A stretch of 55,045 nucleotides of DNA, taken from positions 1 to 55,045 of the forward strand of contig CAYYXG010000019.1 of assembly GCA_964475595.1 (NCBI GenBank). The letters run 5' to 3'. Origin of the DNA: RGEC01 sp964475595 (lineage in GTDB: Bacteria > Bacteroidota > Bacteroidia > NS11-12g > UBA955). Below the pieces are notes generated by a model. That model saw only the letters and a list, made by a program, of their open reading frames with translations. It did not search any database and was not told where the DNA came from. Positions 27,658 to 36,321 of the stretch are shown piece by piece (positions within the stretch are counted from its first letter, which is position 1; every line of letters starts with the position of its first letter). A program made the position numbers and the translations under genes.

Positions 27658-30117
27658 TTAGTTATTCGAGTAAATGAAGATGGCCGATTGATGGGGTTTT
27701 AGCATTGTCCCTTTGCGCATACCCAAAAATTCTGCGCTGTCCATATTAGACCAAACGGCTTTCTGATTATGGCTAAAATTATCGATAGTTTTTTGAAACC
27801 CATCAAGTTCCATAGGTTTTTTGCCTCTGTTTATGGCCATTACAGCCATTTCATTCAGGTACCTGCGGCTAATTACCACCTGCGAATCATTGCAGCTCAA
27901 CACCTGATAATCGCCGTAACACAAAGCCATACTGCCCAATCTGAGTTTTGCCAGTTCTGCAATTTTAGTTTTAAATTGAAATTGCTGCGAGGTTAAGCTA
28001 TCAAACTGCATCATGTTTCTGTTTCCCGGATCATTGCCTCCCGTCATTCCAATTTCATCGCCATAATACACAACAGGAATGCCGGGTGCGGTAAATAACC
28101 ATGTGTAAAAATGAAGAAATTTCTGGTATGCCGAATCGTTCTTTAGAGGTAAATCGCCCTGATGTCCCATCTTTTTTCCTTCATTCCAAGGTGTTTTGCC
28201 GGTTATGGTACCGTCGGCATAAGACATAAACCTGGGCTTATCCTGATTGCCGGTGATATTGCCCATCAGGTGGTGATTTCCATACTGACCAATACTGCGC
28301 AATTGTTCTGTTGCCAGCCCGGTAAATGAACCATTCCAGGCAAAGGTTCTCAGCATCGCATCGTACAGGTTAAAGTCAAACTGCGCATCGAGCAATCCAT
28401 GTCCCAGATAGGAGCCAATGAGCTTGGTGTTGCCATAGGTTTCCCCAATCTGGTAGATGCGTTGGTTTCTTGCAGGTTCAATTTCCATGCGAATTTTGGC
28501 GGTGAGCAGGCGTGTAAAATTATCAGGTATATGCTTGGTGGCATCGTGCCTAAAACCGTCAAAATCGAATTCTTTGAGCCAAAACAGGGCAGAGTCCACC
28601 ATGTAGGATGCCACTTCGGGCCTTCCCAAATCCAGGGTGGGCAGAAATGTATCAAACCATGTGGTTAAACGCTGTTCGTCCCACAACTCGGTGTTCATGC
28701 GCCCATCAGGCAAATAAAGGGGAGTGACCCAATCAGGATGCTGCCTGTATATGGGGTGTTCTTTGTGCACATGATGAGCCACATAGTCCAGGTAAACGTT
28801 GTTGTTGCGGCTGTGCGCTATAGATAGCATTTGTTTCAGGGCTGTTGCGTTTCCAAACCTTTCATCAATGAGCGTATTGGAAACGGGCCAGTAACCATGA
28901 TATCCGCTGAATTTTACATGCGGATCGGGGAAATCACCCCATGCGCCTTTTGGGTTTTGGGAAATGGGACTAATCCAGAGAGCATTCATCCCCAAGCTAT
29001 CAAAATATCCCTCTTGAATCTTTTGGGTTATACCCTGCAGGTCACCTCCCTGAAAATTGGTTCTTTGCGTTACTTGGGGATGGTTCAGTGGTTGATCGTT
29101 GCTTTTTTCACCATTGTTAAAGCGGTCAACAAACGCAAAGTACATAACGGTTTTTTCCAGATCCTCCCTTGAAAGTTGTTTTGGGTCTGTTACGGGTATT
29201 CCATATTCAAGCGGAATCAACAGATCGTTTCCGTGAACAAATTCCGTTGCACAAAACACCCTGATATAGCTTCTCTTTAGGGACTTAGCATCTGCGGGGA
29301 TGGTTAATTCCGGATTGGACCACTGTACCACCCTGTTCTTATCCTGGCTGTTAACTGTCTGATAAATTATCTGATTGTCCCAAAGGGCAATAACATGAAG
29401 TTTTTCCGTCAGCAAGGGTTGATCAAAATTCAACTGCAATGCTTGATTTTCCCATTTCGCGGCGATGTGCGGAACAGGCCTGCTTTCGGCCACAGTTAAT
29501 ACGGAATTCTCGCCGCCAAAACCATTGCTCCTTTTGTTGGGATTGGAAACATCAAATACACCTTTCCCATCTGCCACAAACTGATATCCATATTCACCCG
29601 GATCCAGTGAAAGGGTAATCTGATAAACGGTATCGCTGATTTTTTTAAGCGGGTGCGATTTAGAATTCCAGGCATTAAAATCGCCTTTCACAAAAACACC
29701 CTTTTCCACTTTTCCCTTATAGGTGAGGGTTACAGGTATAGTTACCGTTTTTTTCAACACCCAGTCACAGCGCTTATTATTCTGAAGATTTACGAGGATA
29801 ACCGCATTAAGAACACCATTCTTGGGTGAAACCACCCTAAACGCTTGGTTCACCATGGTAGTATCTGATGAAAGACCCGGCAGCAAGGAAAGTCCTCCGG
29901 TTTTGTCAGTTGAACCCGCAACCACCACACCCACCTTCTGATTCGGAAAAATATCGCCCGTGTTTAGCGCGGTGGTATCACCGGAAAGCCATGCCGGCAT
30001 CACAGGTGTGGAAGGATGTAAATAGGTCATCCACACTGTTTTCTTTCTTACAATTCCGCAAGAGCATAGAAAAACAGTAAGAAAAACTACCGATATAATT
30101 TGCTGTGCCCTTTTCAT
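27658..30117 (-). CDS. GH13 alpha-amylase-family lipoprotein with internal CBM48-like domain
   Basis: 819 residues. The lipoprotein signal ends in FLCSC. A beta-rich N-terminal region (25-130) is followed by a CBM48/AMPK-type glycogen-binding domain at about 138-208 (VFVKGDFNAWN, LDPGEYGYQFVADGK), another beta region (210-310), and the GH13 barrel from about 322 (TVMYFAFVDRFNNG). Catalytic residues: Asp 525 in GFRHDA, Glu 559 in QIGETYG, Asp 626 in ITGNQDKP. Two usual motif positions differ: region I reads DYVAHH instead of DxxxNH, and region IV reads NQD instead of NHD. It is probably anchored in the periplasm or at the surface and acts on branched or long maltodextrins. Overlaps GH65 by four bases. 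Confidence 0.9.
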   Translation of the reverse strand: MKRAQQIISVVFLTVFLCSCGIVRKKTVWMTYLHPSTPVMPAWLSGDTTALNTGDIFPNQKVGVVVAGSTDKTGGLSLLPGLSSDTTMVNQAFRVVSPKNGVLNAVILVNLQNNKRCDWVLKKTVTIPVTLTYKGKVEKGVFVKGDFNAWNSKSHPLKKISDTVYQITLSLDPGEYGYQFVADGKGVFDVSNPNKRSNGFGGENSVLTVAESRPVPHIAAKWENQALQLNFDQPLLTEKLHVIALWDNQIIYQTVNSQDKNRVVQWSNPELTIPADAKSLKRSYIRVFCATEFVHGNDLLIPLEYGIPVTDPKQLSREDLEKTVMYFAFVDRFNNGEKSNDQPLNHPQVTQRTNFQGGDLQGITQKIQEGYFDSLGMNALWISPISQNPKGAWGDFPDPHVKFSGYHGYWPVSNTLIDERFGNATALKQMLSIAHSRNNNVYLDYVAHHVHKEHPIYRQHPDWVTPLYLPDGRMNTELWDEQRLTTWFDTFLPTLDLGRPEVASYMVDSALFWLKEFDFDGFRHDATKHIPDNFTRLLTAKIRMEIEPARNQRIYQIGETYGNTKLIGSYLGHGLLDAQFDFNLYDAMLRTFAWNGSFTGLATEQLRSIGQYGNHHLMGNITGNQDKPRFMSYADGTITGKTPWNEGKKMGHQGDLPLKNDSAYQKFLHFYTWLFTAPGIPVVYYGDEIGMTGGNDPGNRNMMQFDSLTSQQFQFKTKIAELAKLRLGSMALCYGDYQVLSCNDSQVVISRRYLNEMAVMAINRGKKPMELDGFQKTIDNFSHNQKAVWSNMDSAEFLGMRKGTMLKPHQSAIFIYSNN

Positions 30118-32414
30118 GCAGCAGAAACCGGGTTTGACTGAGGCAAATGCTGTTCAATTCCATTGATTACAGCACTGGTATCGGGTCCTGAGATATTGGT
30201 AACCTGAACACCTTCTTTTGTAATTTGAATGTAAAACTGATTTTCCCTGAATCTCAGGTTAAATGTCAAGGATTTCCATTGATTGGGCAGCGCGGGGTTG
30301 AAGTGAAGCTTTCCATTCTTTACCCGAATGCCCGCGAATCCCTTGCTAATGGTCATCCAGGTACCTGCCATACTGGTAATATGACAACCATCGCAAGTAT
30401 CATTGTTGATATCATTCAAATCTAGACGTGAGGTGCGCAGGTAAAATTCATACGCTTTTTCATAGTTGCCAATCTTATTGGCCAAAATGCTGTGAATACA
30501 GGGCGACAAAGAAGATTCATGTACGGTGAACTGCTCGTAAAAATCAAAATGCCTGCGATGTGAATCCATATCAAAATCATCCTCAAAAAAATAGAAACCT
30601 TGTAGTACATCGGCTTGCTTGATGTAACAACTTCTGAGGATTCTATCCCAACTCCAGTGTTCTACAATGGGACGCTGCGAAGCGGGCAAATCACTAACCG
30701 GGATTAGTTCTTTATCCAGAAATCCATCCTGTTGTAAAAAAACATTTTGGTCCGAGTCGTAAGGGAAATACATATTGGCCTGAATGTGTTTCCAGTTAGA
30801 CACCTCCTCGTTGCTCAGGGCAGTTTTGGCGGAAATCGCATTCATGGCTGAAGGGTTGGCAGATTGCAGCCATTCATATTGTTCGGCGGCATAACGCAAG
30901 CACCACGCTGCAATGTAATTGGTATACCAGTTATTATTGACGTTGTTTTCAAACTCGTTTGGCCCAGTAACCCCCAGCATCACAAACTTATTTTTATCAT
31001 TGGACCAATTTACCCGCTGTGCCCAGAAACGGGCAATACCAATCAGTACCTCAAGTCCATGAGAGGCCATATAATCAGCATCTCCGGTATAATTGATATA
31101 GTCGTAAATGGCATAAGCAATGGCACCGTTGCGGTGTATTTCTTCAAAAGTAATTTCCCATTCGTTGTGGCACTCCTCCCCATTCATGGTTACCATCGGA
31201 TACAATGCTGCTCCACCTGAAAAACCGAGTTTCTCAGCATTTTCAATGGCTTTGGGCAATTGCTGGTAACGGTATAACAGCAAATTTCGTGAAACCTCAG
31301 GTGAGGCAGTGCCCAGATAAAATGGAATGCAATAGGCCTCCGTATCCCAATAAGTGCTGCCACCGTATTTTTCTCCTGTAAATCCTTTTGGACCAATATT
31401 CAGGCGGGCATCATCCCCGTTGTAGGTTTGGAATAACTGAAAAATATTGAATCGGATACCTTGCTGTGCAGCATCATCCCCTTCAATCATAATATCCGCC
31501 TGTTTCCAGATAGCAGCCCAACCTTGGATTTGTTCTTCAATGAGTTTTTGATATCCGGTTTCCACGGCGGAAGTTATTGTACTTTTTACAATATCTTCGA
31601 ATTGTGCGGGCTGATGATACAGATCGGATAGCACTACCACATACTTTTCAAGTTTCAGGGGTTGCCCCGATTTTAACAAAATCCTGAATTGCGCCTCAGA
31701 CCGCATTTCATGGTTTGATAATGTACCCAAAACCATTTCATTTCCCTGCTGAACGTGCGTTTTAGCACCTGCTAATACTTTGAAGCCGGTTTTACGGGTT
31801 TGCTGACCTACCCACACCATGCCTGAATTTTCATACGCCCCGGAGACTGTCTGTTCCCAGAAAAATTCGTCATAGTTTGAGTCTTGGTTATACACTGCGC
31901 CATCGAGGTAGCTGTTAATCTGCAACTCACAATCTTTAGAAGCAGTAAGTTCCAGACGAACTACACCCAAATCTTTTCTTGTAATGTGGCAAAACCTTGT
32001 CCATTTGAAATTTAACCGATTGCCATCTTCCAATAATACATCATAGTTCCTTTCGAGCAAACCATGCTGCATATTCAGCTTACGTTGAAAACCTTCAGGC
32101 CGAATTTTGGCTAAATCAACAGCAACACCATTAACCAAAATATCTATGCCAATCCAGTTGACAGAATTAAGCACCTTGGCAAAATATTCGGGATAGCCAT
32201 TTTTCCACCAACCTACGCGGGTTTTATCAGGATAATAAACGCCTGCCAGGTATGAACCTCTAAGGGTTTTACCTGAGTAAGATTCTTCAAAATTGGCACG
32301 CTGCCCCATTCTGCCATTCCCTATACTGAAAAGACTCTCTGAAACCTTGTTCAATGCAGGATCAAAGCCCTCCTCAATAATATTCCACGGATCTATTTTG
32401 ATATAATCCTTCAT
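30114..32414 (-). CDS. GH65 disaccharide phosphorylase, probably maltose phosphorylase
   Basis: 766 residues without a signal peptide, the usual cytoplasmic GH65 layout: an N-terminal beta-sandwich (1-270, ESLFSIGNGRMGQRANFEE), a linker, the (alpha/alpha)6 barrel (about 310-680) and a C-terminal beta domain. The catalytic segment NGEECHNEWEITFEEIHRNG at 411-430 matches maltose phosphorylases closely. The reaction splits maltose with phosphate into glucose and beta-glucose-1-phosphate. The next upstream gene is beta-phosphoglucomutase, which takes exactly that product. Kojibiose or trehalose phosphorylase are alternatives within GH65, but the context favours maltose. Confidence 0.9.
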   Translation of the reverse strand: MKDYIKIDPWNIIEEGFDPALNKVSESLFSIGNGRMGQRANFEESYSGKTLRGSYLAGVYYPDKTRVGWWKNGYPEYFAKVLNSVNWIGIDILVNGVAVDLAKIRPEGFQRKLNMQHGLLERNYDVLLEDGNRLNFKWTRFCHITRKDLGVVRLELTASKDCELQINSYLDGAVYNQDSNYDEFFWEQTVSGAYENSGMVWVGQQTRKTGFKVLAGAKTHVQQGNEMVLGTLSNHEMRSEAQFRILLKSGQPLKLEKYVVVLSDLYHQPAQFEDIVKSTITSAVETGYQKLIEEQIQGWAAIWKQADIMIEGDDAAQQGIRFNIFQLFQTYNGDDARLNIGPKGFTGEKYGGSTYWDTEAYCIPFYLGTASPEVSRNLLLYRYQQLPKAIENAEKLGFSGGAALYPMVTMNGEECHNEWEITFEEIHRNGAIAYAIYDYINYTGDADYMASHGLEVLIGIARFWAQRVNWSNDKNKFVMLGVTGPNEFENNVNNNWYTNYIAAWCLRYAAEQYEWLQSANPSAMNAISAKTALSNEEVSNWKHIQANMYFPYDSDQNVFLQQDGFLDKELIPVSDLPASQRPIVEHWSWDRILRSCYIKQADVLQGFYFFEDDFDMDSHRRHFDFYEQFTVHESSLSPCIHSILANKIGNYEKAYEFYLRTSRLDLNDINNDTCDGCHITSMAGTWMTISKGFAGIRVKNGKLHFNPALPNQWKSLTFNLRFRENQFYIQITKEGVQVTNISGPDTSAVINGIEQHLPQSNPVSAA

Positions 32415-32429
32415 AATGATTAATACTTC

Positions 32430-33080
32430 TTACGAAAAAAAATGCCTGATGAACTGTGCATCTTTATCCACCAGATTTTGAATGCAAACATCAGCCTGTT
32501 GCAAATTACCATTGGCACTTATTCCCAATACTTTCATGCCTGCTGCTTTCGCGGCCATAACGCCCGCCTCGGCATCCTCCACCACCATGCATTCATGCTC
32601 ACCCAGTCCCAGTAATTGAGCAGCAAGGGTAAAAACTTGAGGATCCGGCTTGGTTTTTTGGACCATATTGCCATCGACCACTGCATCAAAACTATCAATA
32701 AGTCTGAGTTTATTTAAAATAAAATGGGCGTTTTTAGAGCTACTGCCTACTGCTGTTTTTATGCCATCACTTTTAATATTATTCAAAAATTCCACAACGC
32801 CGGGCAGAATATCCATTTCGCTTAGCGATTCTATGAGGAATAGGTAATGATCATTCTTTTGAACGAGCATTTTTTGTTTTTCCTCTTCAGTTTTCAGGGA
32901 ATTGGCCCAGCCGAGTATTAAATTAAGACTTTCTGCCCTGCTCACCCCTTTCAGTTGCTCGTTGTGTTCCTCGGTAAGGTCAAAATCAGCCTCAGCAGCA
33001 ATGCGCCTCCACGACTGATAGTGATAGATAGCGGTGTCCGTCAACACTCCATCCAGATCAAAGATGACACCCCGAATCAT
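32430..33080 (-). CDS. pgmB: Beta-phosphoglucomutase
   Basis: 216 residues. HAD superfamily with the catalytic pair Asp 8/Asp 10 in FDLDGVLTDT, where the Thr-Asp-Thr continuation is typical of beta-PGM, a helical cap (16-90; the substrate loop has RRIAAEADFDL), motif II VGSSSKN, motif III Lys in KTKPDP, and motif IV VVEDAEAGV. It converts beta-glucose-1-phosphate to glucose-6-phosphate in the cytoplasm. The gene overlaps the upstream kinase gene by 4 bases and is 15 bases from GH65, so both halves of maltose can enter glycolysis from one operon. Confidence 0.94.
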   Translation of the reverse strand: MIRGVIFDLDGVLTDTAIYHYQSWRRIAAEADFDLTEEHNEQLKGVSRAESLNLILGWANSLKTEEEKQKMLVQKNDHYLFLIESLSEMDILPGVVEFLNNIKSDGIKTAVGSSSKNAHFILNKLRLIDSFDAVVDGNMVQKTKPDPQVFTLAAQLLGLGEHECMVVEDAEAGVMAAKAAGMKVLGISANGNLQQADVCIQNLVDKDAQFIRHFFS

Positions 33081-33949
33081 GCCTTTTCTGTATTGTTGAG
33101 GGTTGCCTCTCTGGCCAGGTGATATTTCAGCAAAGACATGCCGGGATTTTTATCGATTTTGCCCAAAATGAAACCCTTTTCTTCGGCAACCTGTTGGAGA
33201 ATTTCTGTGAAATAGAAAGCTACTGAGCCCACAAAATGAACCGGCACCTCTCGGTAATTCGGGTAGCAGCAGATGTGAATGTCTGCAAACCTGGAAAGAC
33301 CTTCGTATACCATTTGACCAATGTAGGGGTGATCCTTGTGGGGCACGATAAATCGCATAAATGAGGCAAGAAAGACATTGGCCTTGTTGGTATTGTATAC
33401 CTGATGAAAAATTTCCTCTTTTTGCAGTTTATACTGTTCAAAGAAGGCGCCCTGTAGCTCTTTGGGAAGCCTTTTGTACAGATAATCGGCCACCAGTTTT
33501 TTACCAAAATATGATCCGCTGCCTTCATCGCCCAGGATATAGCCCAGTGCAGGAACCTGTTCCGATACAGACACTCCGTCATAATAACAACTGTTACTGC
33601 CTGTGCCGATAATACAGGTTATGGCAGGCCTTCCGTCCCAGGTAGCAAATGCCGAGGCATTCAAATCGTGATTAACTTCACAATGTGCATTGCGGAAAAA
33701 CTGCACCAAAGCAGATAAAATTACTTCATTGCGCTCCGGGCTGGAACAACCGGCACCATAAAAATATACAGCAGTGGCCTTGGATGCAACCTGGCTAAGA
33801 TCCTGATTTCCTCTCAGGTGTGTTAAAATCTCATCCGGCTGATGAAAGAAAGGATTAAAACCCATGGTATGTGTTTCCAAAACCCGGCTATCTTCATGAC
33901 TGATCAACCAGTCACATTTGGTAGAACCACTTTCAGCTACAATTATCAT
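33077..33949 (-). CDS. BadF/BadG/NAGK-type sugar kinase
   Basis: 290 residues, the short Bacteroidota form of the BadF/BadG ATPase family (often annotated as N-acetylglucosamine kinase). ASKHA-fold motifs are present: phosphate-1 ESGSTKCDW at 6-14, connect/phosphate-2 around IIGTGSNSCYYDG, and adenosine-motif-like GYILGDEGSGSYFGK. It heads the operon kinase-pgmB-GH65-GH13-GH13. In this context the obvious need is phosphorylation of the glucose released by maltose phosphorolysis and amylase action, so I infer a glucokinase-like role; the family alone would suggest GlcNAc or glucosamine. Start ATG 33949 is preceded by a complete promoter with an operator in its spacer. Confidence 0.82.
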   Translation of the reverse strand: MIIVAESGSTKCDWLISHEDSRVLETHTMGFNPFFHQPDEILTHLRGNQDLSQVASKATAVYFYGAGCSSPERNEVILSALVQFFRNAHCEVNHDLNASAFATWDGRPAITCIIGTGSNSCYYDGVSVSEQVPALGYILGDEGSGSYFGKKLVADYLYKRLPKELQGAFFEQYKLQKEEIFHQVYNTNKANVFLASFMRFIVPHKDHPYIGQMVYEGLSRFADIHICCYPNYREVPVHFVGSVAFYFTEILQQVAEEKGFILGKIDKNPGMSLLKYHLAREATLNNTEKA

Positions 33950-33965
33950 TGTTTTCGAATATCTG

Positions 33966-33996
33966 CAAACTTAGTGTAATTATTACACATACCCAA
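33966..33996 (-). promoter_or_regulatory. Promoter of the kinase-pgmB-GH65-GH13-GH13 operon
   Basis: On the minus strand: TTG (33994-33996), a 20-base spacer, then TAAGTTTG (33966-33973), 16 bases before the kinase ATG. The spacer contains operator 2, directly abutting the -7 box. Confidence 0.8.
33973..33989. promoter_or_regulatory. Candidate operator 2: AGTGT-AATTATT-ACACA between kinase operon and NUDIX regulator
   Basis: The core GTGTAATTATTACAC (33974-33988) is a perfect 15-base palindrome. It sits between the -33 and -7 boxes of the kinase operon and upstream of the regulator promoter (TATATTTG at 34036-34043), so one site could control both directions. Confidence 0.75.
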
Positions 33997-34035
33997 TCGA
34001 GAAATGTTCAACATATTGAATATTCACAAAGTCAT

Positions 34036-34043
34036 TATATTTG
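34036..34043 (+). promoter_or_regulatory. -7 element of the NUDIX regulator gene (TATATTTG)
   Basis: Perfect TAnnTTTG, 13 bases before ATG 34057. A TTG is found 17 bases upstream (34016-34018), slightly closer than usual. It supports ATG 34057 as the start rather than the earlier in-frame ATG at 33949. Confidence 0.6.
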
Positions 34044-34056
34044 TACACCCCTTGCT

Positions 34057-34767
34057 ATGACTGACCATGCTATTAATCCCAATGTTTCTGTTGATTGTGT
34101 TATTTTTGGATTTAACAATCAAGAACTGGAAGTATTACTCATTGAGCGATCTGCCGGCAACACAGAACAAGTAGACGAAATAAAGGCACTGCCCGGAAAT
34201 CTTATTTATGAAGATGAAAATTTAGATGAGGCGGCACAGCGTGTTTTATGTGAATTAACCGGGCTTTCCAATATTTTCCTGGAGCAGGTATACACCTTTG
34301 GCGACCCTAACCGCATCAGTAAAAAACATGATCAGGACTGGCTCAGAAGCATCAGGGCACATCCGGAGGCCAGGGTTATTACCGTTGCGTACACCTCATT
34401 AATTAACAAAGAACGTTTCAACCTCACACCCTCTAGTTTTGCCCGAAATGCAGTTTGGGTAAAAGTGAAAGATGTGCCGCAGCTGGGGTTTGACCACAAT
34501 GAAATTCTGGAAAAAGCCCTCGACCACCTCAAACATAAAATTTACCTGGAACCATTGGGTTATGAGTTGCTGCCTGACCGATTTACGCTGGCCCAGCTGC
34601 AAAAACTCTATGAAGCTATTTTAGTAGACACTTTTGATAAAAGGAATTTCAGGCGTAAAATTCTTCGCACATCTTTCATTGTGCCCTTAAATGAAAAACA
34701 GAAAGGGGTGGCCCACAAACCTGCCAGCTTGTATCGCTTCGATAAAAAGTTGTTTCACCGGATGTGA
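34057..34767 (+). CDS. NUDIX/winged-helix transcriptional regulator (NrtR-like), proposed alpha-glucan regulator
   Basis: 236 residues from ATG 34057; the frame also has an ATG at 33949, but that extension crosses the promoter and operator. The N-terminal Nudix-like domain (VDCVIFGFNNQELEVLLIER) has the Nudix box region GNLIYEDENLDEAAQR, but where active enzymes have R-E-x-x-E-E this one reads R-V-L-C-E-L, so hydrolysis is unlikely. The C-terminal domain has the NrtR-type winged helix (PDRFTLAQLQKLYEAIL, then DKRNFRRKIL). In Bacteroidota such proteins serve as sugar-responsive regulators (for example AraR of B. thetaiotaomicron). Flanked by operators on both sides, it is the best candidate for binding AGTGT-N7-ACACW and controlling this locus. 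Confidence 0.88.
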   Translation: MTDHAINPNVSVDCVIFGFNNQELEVLLIERSAGNTEQVDEIKALPGNLIYEDENLDEAAQRVLCELTGLSNIFLEQVYTFGDPNRISKKHDQDWLRSIRAHPEARVITVAYTSLINKERFNLTPSSFARNAVWVKVKDVPQLGFDHNEILEKALDHLKHKIYLEPLGYELLPDRFTLAQLQKLYEAILVDTFDKRNFRRKILRTSFIVPLNEKQKGVAHKPASLYRFDKKLFHRM

Positions 34768-34780
34768 GCCCGAACTAAAT

Positions 34781-34797
34781 AGTGTGTTATTGACACT
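34781..34797. promoter_or_regulatory. Candidate operator 3: AGTGT-N7-ACACT at the MFS promoter
   Basis: Arms AGTGT (34781-34785) and ACACT (34793-34797); two more flanking bases on each side also pair. Its centre ends in TTG (34790-34792), which is 20 bases from TAGATTG (34813-34819), so the operator overlaps the presumed -33 box of the transporter promoter. Confidence 0.7.
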
Positions 34798-34832
34798 ATG
34801 AATTCAATTCCGTAGATTGCAAACCCAATCTT

Positions 34833-36185
34833 ATGGAAAACAAACCCAACCTTACTACCGCGCAAATCATCTGGATGAGCTTTGGCTTCATGGGAATACA
34901 ATGCGGTTTTGGACTCCAAAACGGCAATGCCAGTCGCATTTTGGAAGATTTTGGTGCCAAAGTGCATGAGTTAAGCTGGTTTTGGCTTGTTGCTCCACTC
35001 ACAGGAATGCTCGTACAACCACTCATTGGTTATTTCAGTGATAAAACATGGACGTTTTTAGGACGTCGCAAACCCTACTTTTTAGCAGGTACCTTGCTAT
35101 GCTGCGTGGCTATTATTGTACTTCCAAACAGTGCTGCCTGGTTCGCCGGCAAATCTGCCCTGCTTTTCGGGGCTGTTTTTCTCGCCCTGATGGATGCAAG
35201 TATCAATGTGGCCATGGAACCTTTTCGGGCCTTGGTAGCCGACAACCTCAATGACAAACAGCGCACCCTGGGTTTCAGCATTCAGACATTTCTGATTGGC
35301 ATTGGTGCGGTTTTGGGCAGCTGGTTGCCATGGATAATGACCAATGTTTTCAACGTGAGCAATTCTGCCCCAAAAGGCATGGTGGCCGATAACGTGGTAT
35401 TCTCTTTTTACATCGGTGCCGCATTTTTTCTGGGTTGTATTCTGGTTACGGTGCTTTTTGCCAAAGAATATGATCCTGAAACCTATGCCAAATACCATGG
35501 TGAGAACCCTCACAATGAAACGGCAGGGCTGTCAGCAATTTTCAGAGATTTCGCAAAAATGCCCAAAGCTATGCTGCAACTGGGTTTGGTTCAGTTTTTC
35601 AGCTGGTTTGGGTTGTTTTGTATGTGGGTTTACACCACCAAAGGCATTGCTGAAAATGCCTTTGGTTTGCCCGTAGGGATTTCGGAATATGAAGGTGCTC
35701 AGAAAATAGCATTTGGAAAGGCCGGTGACTGGGTGGGCATTTTATTCGGGATTTATAATGGTGTGAGTGCCATCTATGCCCTCATTCTTCCCGCCATAGT
35801 CAGAAAAATCGGTAGAAAACAAACCCATGCATTTTCATTGGTATGCGGCGGCATTGGCCTTATTTCCATGTTTTTTATCACCAACCCGGATATGCTTATT
35901 TATAGCATGATTGGCGTCGGGATGGCCTGGGCCAGCATACTTGCCATGCCATACGCCATTTTGGCAGGAAGTATCCCCGCCGGCAAAATGGGTATCTACA
36001 TGGGTATTTTCAATTTCTTCATCACCATCCCCCAGATTGTAAGCGCTTTGCTGGCAGGCCCTATGGTTTCTTTTCTCTTTGACAACCATGCCATCTATGC
36101 GCTGGCCACCGCCGGTTTCATGCTGCTGCTGGCTGCAGTTTCCATGATTTACGTTAACGACGGTAAGCTTATTAAGGTGAAATAG
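34833..36185 (+). CDS. MFS transporter, SLC45/GPH-like, predicted maltose or maltodextrin uptake
   Basis: 450 residues with 12 hydrophobic segments. The first third is typical of the SLC45-like sugar:proton symporters: SFGFMGIQCGFGLQNGN, the loop GYFSDKTWTFLGRRKPYFL with the GRRKPY motif, and MEPFRALVADNLNDKQR. Related bacterial proteins include maltose transporters of Caulobacter and Bacteroidota alpha-glucan loci. It would carry maltose across the inner membrane to the cytoplasmic GH65 phosphorylase. It is 65 bases downstream of the regulator, and operator 3 lies in that gap, so it has its own regulated promoter. A 136-base spacer follows. Confidence 0.9.
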   Translation: MENKPNLTTAQIIWMSFGFMGIQCGFGLQNGNASRILEDFGAKVHELSWFWLVAPLTGMLVQPLIGYFSDKTWTFLGRRKPYFLAGTLLCCVAIIVLPNSAAWFAGKSALLFGAVFLALMDASINVAMEPFRALVADNLNDKQRTLGFSIQTFLIGIGAVLGSWLPWIMTNVFNVSNSAPKGMVADNVVFSFYIGAAFFLGCILVTVLFAKEYDPETYAKYHGENPHNETAGLSAIFRDFAKMPKAMLQLGLVQFFSWFGLFCMWVYTTKGIAENAFGLPVGISEYEGAQKIAFGKAGDWVGILFGIYNGVSAIYALILPAIVRKIGRKQTHAFSLVCGGIGLISMFFITNPDMLIYSMIGVGMAWASILAMPYAILAGSIPAGKMGIYMGIFNFFITIPQIVSALLAGPMVSFLFDNHAIYALATAGFMLLLAAVSMIYVNDGKLIKVK

Positions 36186-36321
36186 TTGGTTATTGGTTGA
36201 TTGGTTTATTAGTGGATTGGTTTATTGGGGACTTTGCATTCACCATTAAACTCTTCACCACTAATTTAGTGGTACATTTACATCAGGCACTAAATTGGGC
36301 TCTTAGCGTCAAAACTGCCAT
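36186..36321. repeat. Spacer with short direct repeats and a 17-base palindrome
   Basis: Between convergent genes. It contains a run of TTGGTT-like units, including GATTGGTTTATT twice (36199-36210, 36214-36225), and a near-perfect hairpin ACCACTAA-T-TTAGTGGT (36257-36273) without a T-run. No gene is seen. The hairpin may help end transcription. Confidence 0.6.

Noticed and set aside
33949..34056. A longer NUDIX regulator starting at ATG 33949.
   Set aside because: The extension covers the operator and the TATATTTG promoter box and does not look like protein sequence.
36268..36284. A fifth operator-like site (AGTGG-N7-ACATC).
   Set aside because: Both arms are mismatched and it lies between the 3' ends of two genes, not at a promoter.
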